NCBI GenBank assembly: GCA_019639115.1
Contig: JAHBSM010000007.1
Coordinates: 148,936 to 212,935, forward strand
From: Acidobacteriota bacterium
GTDB lineage: Bacteria; Acidobacteriota; Blastocatellia; Pyrinomonadales; Pyrinomonadaceae
Length of the DNA stretch: 64,000 nucleotides
Reading direction: 5' to 3'
In this document: positions 25,471 to 32,766 of the stretch, one piece after another
Layout: each line of letters starts with the position of its first letter
How positions within the stretch are numbered: the first letter of the stretch is position 1
Notes under the pieces: model-generated
What the model saw: the letters and a program-made list of their open reading frames with translations, nothing else
Databases searched by the model: none
Told to the model about the DNA's origin: nothing
Program-made: the position numbers and the translations under genes

Positions 25471-28286
25471 TTTAATCCTCCAAACTGGCCTGTACGTGAA
25501 AATGTAGTTGTTCTCCATTGTGGCTCTCGAACTCTGCATTGGTTCACCGTTCCCTCTAAATATCCACCGAACATTAGATCTCGTTCGTAAAACGGTCGTT
25601 CCGGATCGTTAGGGCTTGCCGGGTCAGGCTCGTAAGTGTGAAGACTGCCCATCGCATGACCGATTTCATGAGCCGCAGTAATAAGCGAACCATTGTTCTC
25701 AAAACTCCTTAAACCTATCCAAATGTGTCGTGTTTGGAGAAAGGTATAGCCAAGTATGTCGTCCTGATTAAAATTCATGCCGACATAATACAAATTTGTG
25801 GTTCCGGAACCAGGATTCAGACCGTTCTTTATGGCGTTAATTTCGTCATAAGAACTTGGAATGCTAGAATCTGCCCGTCTCAGCTTTCGATCGCGGTCAA
25901 GATCGAAGTTCACCGTGAATGGAGTGCCGTGAGTAACGGTGAAGTAAATATTAGCCTGCCGTCCCCAAGTCGTATTGTTCAAATAGTTCTGAAGTTCAGC
26001 GGCGTTCGGTAGGGTTGGGGCTGGTATGTTTGTGTTGTTAGCACGCGTATCGCATCGACCGTTTGGTCCGGCAGAGATTATATTTTTTGTCGGATCGTTG
26101 GGGTCGGCAATTTCCTGATCGTCACCACGTTTTATCGAGTCGAGATAATCATTCGCTCCTCTGGTCACGCAAATCGCGCCCTGAAAACCAGTAAACAGCT
26201 CGGTGACGGGAGCGTACTCTCGCATTTCCGCCTTAAGTTCAGACGTGAAGATAACGTCATCTCCTTGGATCTCAGTTTCGAGAATGCCATTCTCTCCCGT
26301 CATAACAGAGCGGGTTCGAGCCGGATACCCGGGAGGACGTTGACCAATCGGCACTGGAGCAATCGCATCGTCACCATACGCGACTGTGTCAATGACTCCA
26401 TTCGGCCCAGGTGTAAAAATGTAAGCTCGACGATTTGGAAGACCTTGACCTTGCGGAGTTGCCTGAACGTCGTCGTTCTCTTCAGTTACTGCGTAGAGAA
26501 CAATATTTTTTTCCACTCTAGGTAGGACCTCTACTCTCAATTGCTCGGCCTCTCGGGTTAGCAGGTCTTGATTGGCAGCCTTTACACTTATTCCAGGATG
26601 TCTTGTTGATGATGCGTTCGCATTGACGGTTATCAACTGGGCATTTGTGCTATTGACGGTCGTTTGTGAGAGTGTAATGTTTGGCTCTGAGGGCTCAAGA
26701 ACGAAACTTCCGCTAGCACCCGATGGAACCACTTTTATCCTGAGGCGATTACCTCCGTCCTTTGGAACATAAAAGAAACGGTCAAAATAATTATTCAGCC
26801 GTTCGAACTCGACTCGATCATATCCGGTGCATTCATTTTCTTCGACAAACTCAACGCTAGAAACCGTGAACGATCTGTCCCGTCGTACATTGGATTCGTT
26901 TCCAAATCTAGCTTCGAGCTTGATGTTGTTCCTCTCGCTGCTTCTCTCCCAGCCCCTAATCTGAATCTGCTGAGGCTGATCACCGGAATATGAAACTTCA
27001 TCAACATCCTGAGTCGGCGAAATGGCAAATTTCGCCTCGCCGGTTCTCCATTCACCGTTTTGCCTGACGGAGATCTGATTCTTGAATCTCAGCCGAGTTA
27101 TATGATTCGCTGGTGCGTTTCGTGTTCGAACCGTAATTGTCACGACCGAGCCTTTCATAACTGAACCTATATCCGGAATCTCAACGCTTGGATTCGCAGC
27201 GTTCACATTGAAAGGCACCGGATTACTCAGCGGTGAATTACCAGGCACTTGTTCAAACCCGTTTCCAGCTACACCGCGTGATCTCACCTTTACCGCTCTC
27301 GTTCCTGGATCAGCCGATGCAGAGACGGCGAACGTTGCGTTTATTTCGGTTGATGTAGACGAGTTGATAGCTCGCGCAACACCGAGTCCATCGATCTCAA
27401 CATCCGGATTGAACCCGAAATTTGACCCCGAAATCGTCACAGCAATCTGATCGCCTGCGTCGCCTACGTCAGGTGAGATGTTACTGATCAACGGAGAGTT
27501 GTCGCCGACACGGAACGTGACAGGGTTACTTGTTTGACCGTTAACGGATAAGCGGATCTCACGAGGGCCCACCTGTGCGCTTTGAGCAATTTGGAGTTCG
27601 ATCTCTAGAACCTCGATCGTATTCGGCAGTTGGCCCGGACGAATACTTGCCGTAATACCATTTCCGGAAATTTGAAGATTTTGTCCATTTCCGAAAAGTC
27701 CCGTTCCACGCAACATTGTAACAATATTCTGCCCCGGCAACGCCCCTGGTACATCGATACTGTTCAATTGTAGCGGCCGCTGTGTCGAGATAGTAACAAA
27801 AGTAGTTGCCGCCTTGTAGATCTGATAGTAGTAATAGGCGGTCGGACCAGAACCGAAATTGTACGGCGACGGAAAATTTCCTTGAAAGAAATTGAATCCG
27901 TAATAGTCAATGAACACGGGCTGCCCACCAACAATGTAGTAGAAATACGCTCCTAAAAAGTGATCTCCGTGGATCTTATAGGTGGTGGCGTAGTTTGCAT
28001 GTCTTTCAGTCCAGGCAGAAATGTACGAGCCATTGTAGTTCATTACTCGCTGAGTTGAAGCTGCCAGGATCGAATTTTCGTAAAGGAATGCCTGAATGCC
28101 GGGATCGTAGTAATACCAAACGCTATAGTCGAGTACTGTACCTGTTTCTGCGTACAATATCATTTGGCTTGTCGGGTTAGCTTGATCAAGTTCGATGTAC
28201 GAATATCCATAGCTTTGGGCTTTAGCATCCAATACAAGGAAGAAAAAAGCAAAAATAAAGATGAACGGCAAAAATCGAGTGCTCAT
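25467..28286 (-). CDS. Large secreted metzincin-type zinc metalloprotease with TIG/IPT domains
   Basis: A 939-residue secreted protein. Residues 1-23 are a signal peptide (phenylalanine-rich core, cleavage near DAKA-QS). Residues 24-180 are very rich in Tyr. Two TIG/IPT-like beta domains follow (about 185-270 and 272-365; SPLISNISPDVGDAGD is characteristic), then further beta-rich segments. The C-terminal catalytic region has HEIGHAMGSLHT at residues 873-884, giving the metzincin HExxHxxGxxH, with a downstream Met in DLMFGG (Met905) fitting the Met-turn. The protein therefore likely cleaves extracellular or periplasmic protein. It starts 1 nt after the upstream gene's stop with GGAGGTG as ribosome site. 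GC is lower than in the flanks. I know no named homolog. Confidence 0.8.
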   Translation of the reverse strand: MSTRFLPFIFIFAFFFLVLDAKAQSYGYSYIELDQANPTSQMILYAETGTVLDYSVWYYYDPGIQAFLYENSILAASTQRVMNYNGSYISAWTERHANYATTYKIHGDHFLGAYFYYIVGGQPVFIDYYGFNFFQGNFPSPYNFGSGPTAYYYYQIYKAATTFVTISTQRPLQLNSIDVPGALPGQNIVTMLRGTGLFGNGQNLQISGNGITASIRPGQLPNTIEVLEIELQIAQSAQVGPREIRLSVNGQTSNPVTFRVGDNSPLISNISPDVGDAGDQIAVTISGSNFGFNPDVEIDGLGVARAINSSTSTEINATFAVSASADPGTRAVKVRSRGVAGNGFEQVPGNSPLSNPVPFNVNAANPSVEIPDIGSVMKGSVVTITVRTRNAPANHITRLRFKNQISVRQNGEWRTGEAKFAISPTQDVDEVSYSGDQPQQIQIRGWERSSERNNIKLEARFGNESNVRRDRSFTVSSVEFVEENECTGYDRVEFERLNNYFDRFFYVPKDGGNRLRIKVVPSGASGSFVLEPSEPNITLSQTTVNSTNAQLITVNANASSTRHPGISVKAANQDLLTREAEQLRVEVLPRVEKNIVLYAVTEENDDVQATPQGQGLPNRRAYIFTPGPNGVIDTVAYGDDAIAPVPIGQRPPGYPARTRSVMTGENGILETEIQGDDVIFTSELKAEMREYAPVTELFTGFQGAICVTRGANDYLDSIKRGDDQEIADPNDPTKNIISAGPNGRCDTRANNTNIPAPTLPNAAELQNYLNNTTWGRQANIYFTVTHGTPFTVNFDLDRDRKLRRADSSIPSSYDEINAIKNGLNPGSGTTNLYYVGMNFNQDDILGYTFLQTRHIWIGLRSFENNGSLITAAHEIGHAMGSLHTYEPDPASPNDPERPFYERDLMFGGYLEGTVNQCRVREPQWRTTTFSRTGQFGGLK

Positions 28287-28287
28287 A

Positions 28288-28935
28288 TTATTTCACCTCC
28301 TTCGTCGTTATATTCAGCTCGAGATTAGGGATGATCTTGGCGCGGGCGAAAGTATCAAATTCATTGAACTTTTCCGAACCAAATGAATTGTTTAGCCGAT
28401 CTCGAAATTGAATGATCGTTTGATTGCGCTCTTGTTGCAGATTCTGCAATTCGAGCGGCGGCGGGGGAATGTCGTTTGGCGAAGAAACCTTACCATTTTT
28501 AAAAGCTGAACGTGCAGCCGCGATTACGCTTTTCGCCCTTTCATCAACCTGCCGCACAGCCACGATGCAATCATTCGCAGTTTCAAAAAGCAATCTGCTC
28601 TGATTACCGTCCAGCCGAGCTTGTTCCTCGTAAAGCTTGTAATAGTCGAGCGAGCCTCCATCCGCCGCGACACGTTGAGCCTGCTCCTGAAGCCCGACAA
28701 GATGATTAAAAAGAACAAAATAAATGATGTGATCAGGTACCGATTCAACATCCTGTAGCGAGTCTTTATACTTGAGACCTGATGCTCGTTCGACCATCGG
28801 GGTAGTTGGGCTAGCCAATGACCTAATCTGTTCGAAGACGATCGGGTTGTGATAAGCAAACTGCCCCGCGATGGATAACGCTCCAATCATTAACAGGAAC
28901 GACAAGGCGAATCATATGCGTATAATTCGTTTCAT
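28288..28935 (-). CDS. Small secreted helical protein, signal peptide interrupted by TGA
   Basis: The best start is the ATG at 28935, with GGAG 5 nt before it. Seven codons (MKRIIRI) are followed by TGA at 28914-28912 and then, in the same frame, FALSFLLMIGALSIAGQ, which completes a normal signal peptide; one base change (CGA to TGA) explains it. Downstream the frame is open for 205 codons (from 28905). The mature protein is alpha-helical with many Gln and Glu, likely coiled coil around residues 60-130 and 155-185, and no cysteine pair or catalytic motif. Reinitiation at TTG 28905 or ATG 28890 would still give a truncated signal sequence. It heads the operon with the metzincin gene. Family not recognised. 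Confidence 0.6.
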
Positions 28936-28936
28936 A

Positions 28937-28962
28937 GTTTCTCCATTAGCAAATTGAGAAAC
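28937..28962 (-). promoter_or_regulatory. Hairpin covering the ribosome-binding site
   Basis: On the minus strand GTTTCTC pairs perfectly with GAGAAAC across a 12-nt loop; the 3' arm contains part of the GGAG ribosome-binding sequence of the gene starting at 28935. Such a 7-bp stem could dampen translation initiation. Regulation is inference. Confidence 0.4.
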
Positions 28963-29097
28963 CCAAAAGCAGTTGGACGACGGAACTAGTTTTCGGCTCG
29001 CTCAAAAGAAAGGTTGAGTCTCTACGGGGTTTTACGCTAAGATAGGTGTTGCTTAGACGGCCTATCTGTTGTCCTAAACCGAGGCAGAGACGGTTAT

Positions 29098-29151
29098 AAA
29101 CAAGCGAGCCCTGAGATCTATTGCAAGTAGGTCTCAGGGCGTTTCTTGTTT
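29098..29151. terminator. Long inverted repeat, bidirectional terminator or attenuator
   Basis: AAACAAG, a 3-nt bulge, GCCCTGAGATCTA, loop TTGCAAG, then TAGGTCTCAGGGC, 4 nt and CTTGTTT: a 13-bp inner stem with one mismatch and a 7-bp outer stem. The T-rich outer arm acts on either strand. It sits between a strong minus-strand promoter (29297-29325) and the operon that starts at 28935. Confidence 0.65.
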
Positions 29152-29291
29152 GACGACAATTGAATCGGGCACCCGGCTCGCGAGGCAGCATTGATCTCAC
29201 ACTGGTCTATCGTACCGCCTGGATAGACGGACAACCTGGAGAAAGCAAATGGGAGACACGCGGGAAACATAAATTGTTTGTGTCCGAATCT
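29098..29291 (-). ncRNA. Candidate small RNA or attenuated leader, about 190 nt
   Basis: From the predicted start near 29290 the minus-strand transcript begins with a GGGAGA.../TCTCCC hairpin, continues to a second perfect hairpin (GTCTATC/GATAGAC, 29205-29228) and ends at the long terminator-like repeat at 29098-29151. Promoter, three hairpins and terminator in under 200 nt are what an independent small RNA looks like; the alternative is a leader that controls read-through into the metalloprotease operon 160 nt downstream. I do not recognise a known RNA family (not 6S, SRP or a riboswitch I can name). An 84-codon frame crosses it but looks non-coding. Confidence 0.4.
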
Positions 29292-29296
29292 CCCTG

Positions 29297-29325
29297 ATCC
29301 TATCCGAAAATGTCGGGCATGTCAA
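29297..29325 (-). promoter_or_regulatory. Strong sigma-70-type promoter
   Basis: On the minus strand TTGACA (29325-29320), a 17-nt spacer and TAGGAT (29302-29297). An A-tract (T11 on the + strand, about 29329-29339) just upstream could act as an UP-like element. It points to the candidate RNA and the metalloprotease operon, about 355 nt before the first start codon. Confidence 0.7.
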
Positions 29326-29400
29326 GCTGTTTTTTTTTTTGACGCAGGCTATTTATTGCAAATAGGAAGGTTAGCGGTCTCTGAGTCTGAGGTCCCCGCT

Positions 29401-30162
29401 TCACCCAACCACCAAACTATCATAGGCAAATTGGACATTCGCGGGCAGCAGTTTCGTATCGCGGGCGTGGAGGATGTCGTGGTTGAGGTGAGTAAGGAAC
29501 GCGCGTTTCGGCTTGAGGTCGGCGATGTATGCGAGGGCTTCTTCGAGACAGAGATGTGTGGTGTGCGGTTTGATGCGGACGCAGTCGAGCACGAGCACAT
29601 CGAGATCGCGTAGAGCGTCCATCGACTCAGGCGGTATCACCTTGAGGTCGGTCGCATATGCGAAATCGTTAAATCGATAGGCGATGACGGGCAGCTTGCC
29701 GTGGATGACCTCGATCGGTGTTATCTCGAGCCCTCGCCCAATGCAGAACGTGCCTCCGGGTACGACCGTGTGCGGTACAAGCTGCGGCAGGCCGCCGCCG
29801 AAGTGTGTCGGCTCAAAGATGTATTGGAATATCCGCTTTAGGTCTCTCCAGGCCGGTTCGTTCGCGTAAACGGGCATCGCTCCGTGGCGAAAATTTAGAG
29901 GCCGGATGTCGTCGAGTCCAAAAACATGATCGACGTGGCAATGCGTTATAAGCACGGCATCGAGCCTGCGAATTCCGGCCCGCAGAGCCTGTTGACGAAA
30001 ATCGATCGAAGTATCTACCACGATGCGGGTCGGACCGAACTCGATGAGCACTGACACGCGGAGACGTTTGTCTCGTGGGTCATCAGAGACACACGTTTCG
30101 CATTCGCATCCGATCGAGGGAACACCGGTCGAGGTCCCCGTACCGAGGAAAGTAAGTTTCAT
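29401..30162 (-). CDS. PhnP-like metallo-beta-lactamase-fold phosphodiesterase
   Basis: A 253-residue MBL-fold hydrolase. MKLTFLGTGTSTGVPSIGC with the CECETC cysteine block is typical of the PhnP/tRNase Z side of the family; ITHCHVDHVFGLDDIRPL is the metal-binding THxHxDH followed by the GLDDLR-type helix of PhnP; later HGK and LTHLNHDI give the remaining ligands. PhnP hydrolyses cyclic phosphoribose made by C-P lyase, but stand-alone homologs without phn genes, as here, have unknown cyclic phosphodiester substrates. Cytoplasmic; no operon partner is close (109 nt to the DUF1844 gene on the same strand). Confidence 0.85.
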   Translation of the reverse strand: MKLTFLGTGTSTGVPSIGCECETCVSDDPRDKRLRVSVLIEFGPTRIVVDTSIDFRQQALRAGIRRLDAVLITHCHVDHVFGLDDIRPLNFRHGAMPVYANEPAWRDLKRIFQYIFEPTHFGGGLPQLVPHTVVPGGTFCIGRGLEITPIEVIHGKLPVIAYRFNDFAYATDLKVIPPESMDALRDLDVLVLDCVRIKPHTTHLCLEEALAYIADLKPKRAFLTHLNHDILHARDTKLLPANVQFAYDSLVVG

Positions 30163-30271
30163 TGGTCGTGAGCCGCTTCTCGGACTTGGACAAGAGCGGA
30201 ACGTGATGACAACGGACGCGATCGCCCTATTTGTTCTTATCTACGGACCGGGTCCGATGATCGGTACGGAT

Positions 30272-30811
30272 TCATTTCTTGCCAAGTATCTCGTCCGCTG
30301 AGAATTTCTTTGCAGCCTGAGCTTTGAGTTTCTCTTCGGCCGCTTTCATCATCTGCACATAGTGGAGCCGCATCTCGGCCAAAAAGTTATCGAGCATCCG
30401 GGTTTCTTCCGGGTGCAGATTGCCGGCGGTCTTTTCCTTGAGCATCGCAAGTATGTCCAGCCAGTACTTGCCCGTATCAAGATCGAGCATCCGCTGCCCG
30501 GTGGCCGGATGCGGAACTGCTCCCAGAGCCGCAGCGGCATTTGTAGCGAGCGTCGAGAGGAAATTGATAAAGCTCGCCGGATCGTCAAGTCCCGGCACTT
30601 CGCCGTCCGGTTGCGCGGCCGCGGGCTCGTCCGTTTCGGCCTCGACGTCTTGATCGAGGGTTCGATCGGTGTCGGCGACGACGGCTTGCTCGGCCGCCGG
30701 CGGCGGCGCCGGTTCGATCGTTACACCTTCCTTGAGCGAGCCGTCCGCGTTGAATTTACGCCTGTCGGCCACCTTGAACGTGACCTCTTCTTGTTCGTCC
30801 TTTCCGATCAT
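30272..30811 (-). CDS. DUF1844 domain protein
   Basis: A 179-residue acidic protein. The C-terminal half, with SFINFLSTLATNAAAALG, DLDTGKYWLDILAMLKEK and a final helix ending HYVQMMKAAEEK, is the DUF1844 pattern found in Acidobacteria, Planctomycetes and Deltaproteobacteria; the N-terminal 90 residues are Glu/Ala/Pro-rich and probably disordered, with FKVADRRKFNADGSLKEG as a conserved start. The function of the family is unknown to me. It is divergent from mazG and lies 109 nt upstream of the PhnP-like gene. Confidence 0.85.
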   Translation of the reverse strand: MIGKDEQEEVTFKVADRRKFNADGSLKEGVTIEPAPPPAAEQAVVADTDRTLDQDVEAETDEPAAAQPDGEVPGLDDPASFINFLSTLATNAAAALGAVPHPATGQRMLDLDTGKYWLDILAMLKEKTAGNLHPEETRMLDNFLAEMRLHYVQMMKAAEEKLKAQAAKKFSADEILGKK

Positions 30812-30856
30812 AGCGTCTGAGATGATTCTACCATTGACGACCGAGCCCCTGCCAGA

Positions 30857-30886
30857 CTGACACCCGTCAAAGGTTATTGCTAGACT
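30857..30886 (+). promoter_or_regulatory. Promoter of mazG, probably leaderless
   Basis: CTGACA at 30857-30862, an 18-nt spacer and TAGACT at 30881-30886, only 6 nt before the ATG at 30893. Confidence 0.5.
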
Positions 30887-30892
30887 AGTGGC

Positions 30893-31717
30893 ATGGCCGA
30901 AGCATTTGACGAACTTGTCGCCACCATGGAGCGGCTAAGAGCGCCCGGAGGTTGTCCCTGGGACGCCGAGCAGACGTATATGTCGCTGTCGCAGTATCTG
31001 CTGGAGGAAGCTTACGAGACATTTGACGCCATCCAAATGGTTGACGCCTCAGGCGATGTCGATCACCTAAAGGAAGAACTTGGCGATCTGCTTCTCCAGG
31101 TCGTTTTCCACGCCACCATTGGCAAGGAACGCGGCGAATTCACGATCGAGGACGTCGCATCGGGCATAACCCGCAAGCTGATCCTGCGTCACCCTCACGT
31201 TTTCGGCGACGCCAAATTTGAGCGTGCCGAAGACGTACTGGACAATTGGGACAAGCTAAAAGCAGACGAAAGGGCTGCTTCCGGCAAGACCGACAACGGC
31301 TCAGGGTCGATCCTGAGCGAGGTCCCGATCCACTTTCCGGGCCTGCTCGAAGCTCTGAAGCTGACAAAAAAGGCAGCCAAAGTCGGGTTCGATTGGCAAA
31401 ACGAGACAGACATCATTGCCAAGGCGAATGAAGAGATCAGCGAGCTCAAACGGGCGGTCGAGTCAGGCGACAGCTCGAATATCGAAGAAGAGATCGGCGA
31501 TCTTCTGTTCGCGATAGTCAATCTCGCTCGCCGTCTCGACGTGGAGCCTGAGACAGCGCTCAAACGAACCAATAGAAAGTTTCGCACGCGGTTTCAGTTC
31601 ATCGAGGAAGAGCTCGCCCGCGTGGGGCGTTCGGTCGAAGAGGCAACGCTTGAGGAAATGGATGCCCTCTGGGATCGAGCAAAACGACAGGCTGCTTCAG
31701 ATGCCGCCGTCAGTTAA
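30893..31717 (+). CDS. mazG: Nucleoside triphosphate pyrophosphohydrolase MazG
   Basis: A 274-residue protein with two MazG repeats. Motif E-E-x-x-E plus EELGDLLLQVVFHA lies in the first (about residues 35-75) and EEIGDLLFAIVNLAR in the second (about 200-215); CPWDAEQTY near the N-terminus is the usual opening. It hydrolyses (d)NTPs to monophosphates and pyrophosphate, helping to clear aberrant nucleotides and lower ppGpp-related stress. Here a mazEF pair lies 0.5 kb downstream on the opposite strand, recalling the E. coli relA-mazEF-mazG arrangement, though it is a separate transcript. Its 3' end overlaps the converging molybdenum-carrier-like gene by 21 bases. Confidence 0.93.
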   Translation: MAEAFDELVATMERLRAPGGCPWDAEQTYMSLSQYLLEEAYETFDAIQMVDASGDVDHLKEELGDLLLQVVFHATIGKERGEFTIEDVASGITRKLILRHPHVFGDAKFERAEDVLDNWDKLKADERAASGKTDNGSGSILSEVPIHFPGLLEALKLTKKAAKVGFDWQNETDIIAKANEEISELKRAVESGDSSNIEEEIGDLLFAIVNLARRLDVEPETALKRTNRKFRTRFQFIEEELARVGRSVEEATLEEMDALWDRAKRQAASDAAVS

Positions 31718-32176
31718 CAGGCGCTCTATGATGGTGCGCACCGGCCCGTATATGAACGGATCCGACGACGCTCTAGGGCCTGCAACGTTCAGCTCGGAGA
31801 CGTCCCGGGCCTTGATCCAGAGACGCAGCTTCTCTATCGCGGCTTCCTGCGAGCAGGCCAGCAGATCGATGTGCAAATAGGGTTTTTTCAGATCGCGTGC
31901 GAATCTGGCCGTCAGTGCCGAGCCTCCGCTAAGTTTGCCGTGCGAGAATATAACGGTGCCGTCCGAATGCTCGACGTTCAGACGTGTCCGTTGAGCCGGA
32001 TCACCCGAAGCGATCTCGATCAAACCCGGATATTCTGCCGCTATCGGGCCATCTTCCGCCCACCTGCCCCGCGGCACAAAACCGCCGATCTCAACCCCTG
32101 AAGCTATTGCGGCATCCAATGCGGCACGGTCGGCTCCGGTCTGTCCGCCGGACCTGATGCGAAGCTCTCTACTCAG
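31697..32176 (-). CDS. Putative molybdenum carrier (YpsA/MoCo-carrier-like) protein
   Basis: The first canonical start codon (TTG 32119) comes too late: in-frame sequence upstream encodes LRIRSGGQTGADRAALDA, the nucleotide-binding GGQTGADRA loop that opens this Rossmann-like family. The frame has no ATG before the mazF end; a CTG at 32176 lies 7 nt after AGGAG and is the most likely start, giving 159 residues. GKLSGGSALTARFA and LNVAGPRASS are the other conserved blocks. The family includes a plant molybdenum-cofactor carrier and YpsA-like proteins that bind NAD/ADP-ribose-like ligands. Overlap with mazF by 8 bases suggests coupled translation with the toxin. Confidence 0.75.
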   Translation of the reverse strand: MSRELRIRSGGQTGADRAALDAAIASGVEIGGFVPRGRWAEDGPIAAEYPGLIEIASGDPAQRTRLNVEHSDGTVIFSHGKLSGGSALTARFARDLKKPYLHIDLLACSQEAAIEKLRLWIKARDVSELNVAGPRASSDPFIYGPVRTIIERLLTDGGI

Positions 32177-32498
32177 CGAACATCTCCTGAAGCGTTTCGA
32201 GCAGTTTGCGGCCGCGCGCTCGGTCCACGTCGCCGATCTTCTTGACGAGCCGGACCTTATCGATCGAACGTATCTGATCGAGCACGATCGACCTTTCGCG
32301 GTTCAATAGATCGATCGGGATGCGCGTCGGGTGGTTCTCGGCCGGCATCGTCGAGACCGGAGCGACGATCACGTAAGATGCGTGCTTGTTCATCTCATTC
32401 GGCGACACGACCACAGCCGGGCGAGTGTTCTTGGCGTCGCTCGATGGGCGCTCGTCTATGTTGACCAGATAGATCTCAAAGCGCTTTACCATTGCCAC
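32169..32498 (-). CDS. mazF: MazF/PemK-type mRNA interferase toxin
   Basis: A 109-residue toxin: VKRFEIYLVNIDERPSSDAK, TRPAVVVSPNEMN, YVIVAPVSTM and IVLDQIRSIDKVRLVKKIG are the successive SH3-like strands of the family, with the Arg in TRPAVVVSP and Ser/Thr in APVST at the expected active-site places. It would cleave mRNA at a short sequence when the MazE antitoxin is lost. Start overlaps the end of mazE by 13 bases and the end overlaps the carrier-like gene, so the three genes form one tight unit. Confidence 0.92.
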   Translation of the reverse strand: MAMVKRFEIYLVNIDERPSSDAKNTRPAVVVSPNEMNKHASYVIVAPVSTMPAENHPTRIPIDLLNRERSIVLDQIRSIDKVRLVKKIGDVDRARGRKLLETLQEMFAE

Positions 32499-32731
32499 TG
32501 CCTCCGGTCGAACACATTGCCGACGTCACCGTCGAGCAATTCGTCGTCATTCTCGGCCGACGCTTTGAACGCGGCCTCCCAACCCTCTCTCGGCCTGGTC
32601 GTACGCCGGATCAGGATGCCGTCCTGATGTATCTCGAGCTCGACCTCGCCCGAGACACCGCTTTCTTCGAGCAGCATTTTGGGCAGCCGGATGCCCTGTG
32701 AATTACCGATCTGGATGACCTGCGCTTTCAT
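32486..32731 (-). CDS. mazE: MazE/AbrB-type antitoxin
   Basis: An 81-residue antitoxin with the SpoVT/AbrB swapped-hairpin DNA-binding domain: MKAQVIQIGNSQGIRLPKML is diagnostic, followed by EVELEIHQDGILIRR. The C-terminal tail, rich in Asp and Trp (DDELLDGDVGN...RRQWQW), would wrap around the toxin. It probably represses its own promoter; direct repeats of TAATTACAT overlap the start codon and -10. Translation is likely leaderless. Confidence 0.9.
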   Translation of the reverse strand: MKAQVIQIGNSQGIRLPKMLLEESGVSGEVELEIHQDGILIRRTTRPREGWEAAFKASAENDDELLDGDVGNVFDRRQWQW

Positions 32732-32766
32732 AATTACATCGTAATTACATTGCTCACGACCGTCAA
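32731..32766 (-). promoter_or_regulatory. mazEF promoter and operator
   Basis: On the minus strand TTGACG (32766-32761), 17-nt spacer and TACGAT (32743-32738), 6 nt before the ATG at 32731. TAATTACAT occurs twice at 32731-32739 and 32742-32750, an 11-bp period, covering the -10 and the start codon, which fits autoregulation by MazE. The -35 overlaps the serS stop. Confidence 0.6.

Noticed and set aside
28946..29200. 84-codon open frame on the minus strand across the structured leader
   Set aside because: It covers the terminator repeat and the hairpins, has no ribosome site or recognisable similarity, and its composition is not protein-like.
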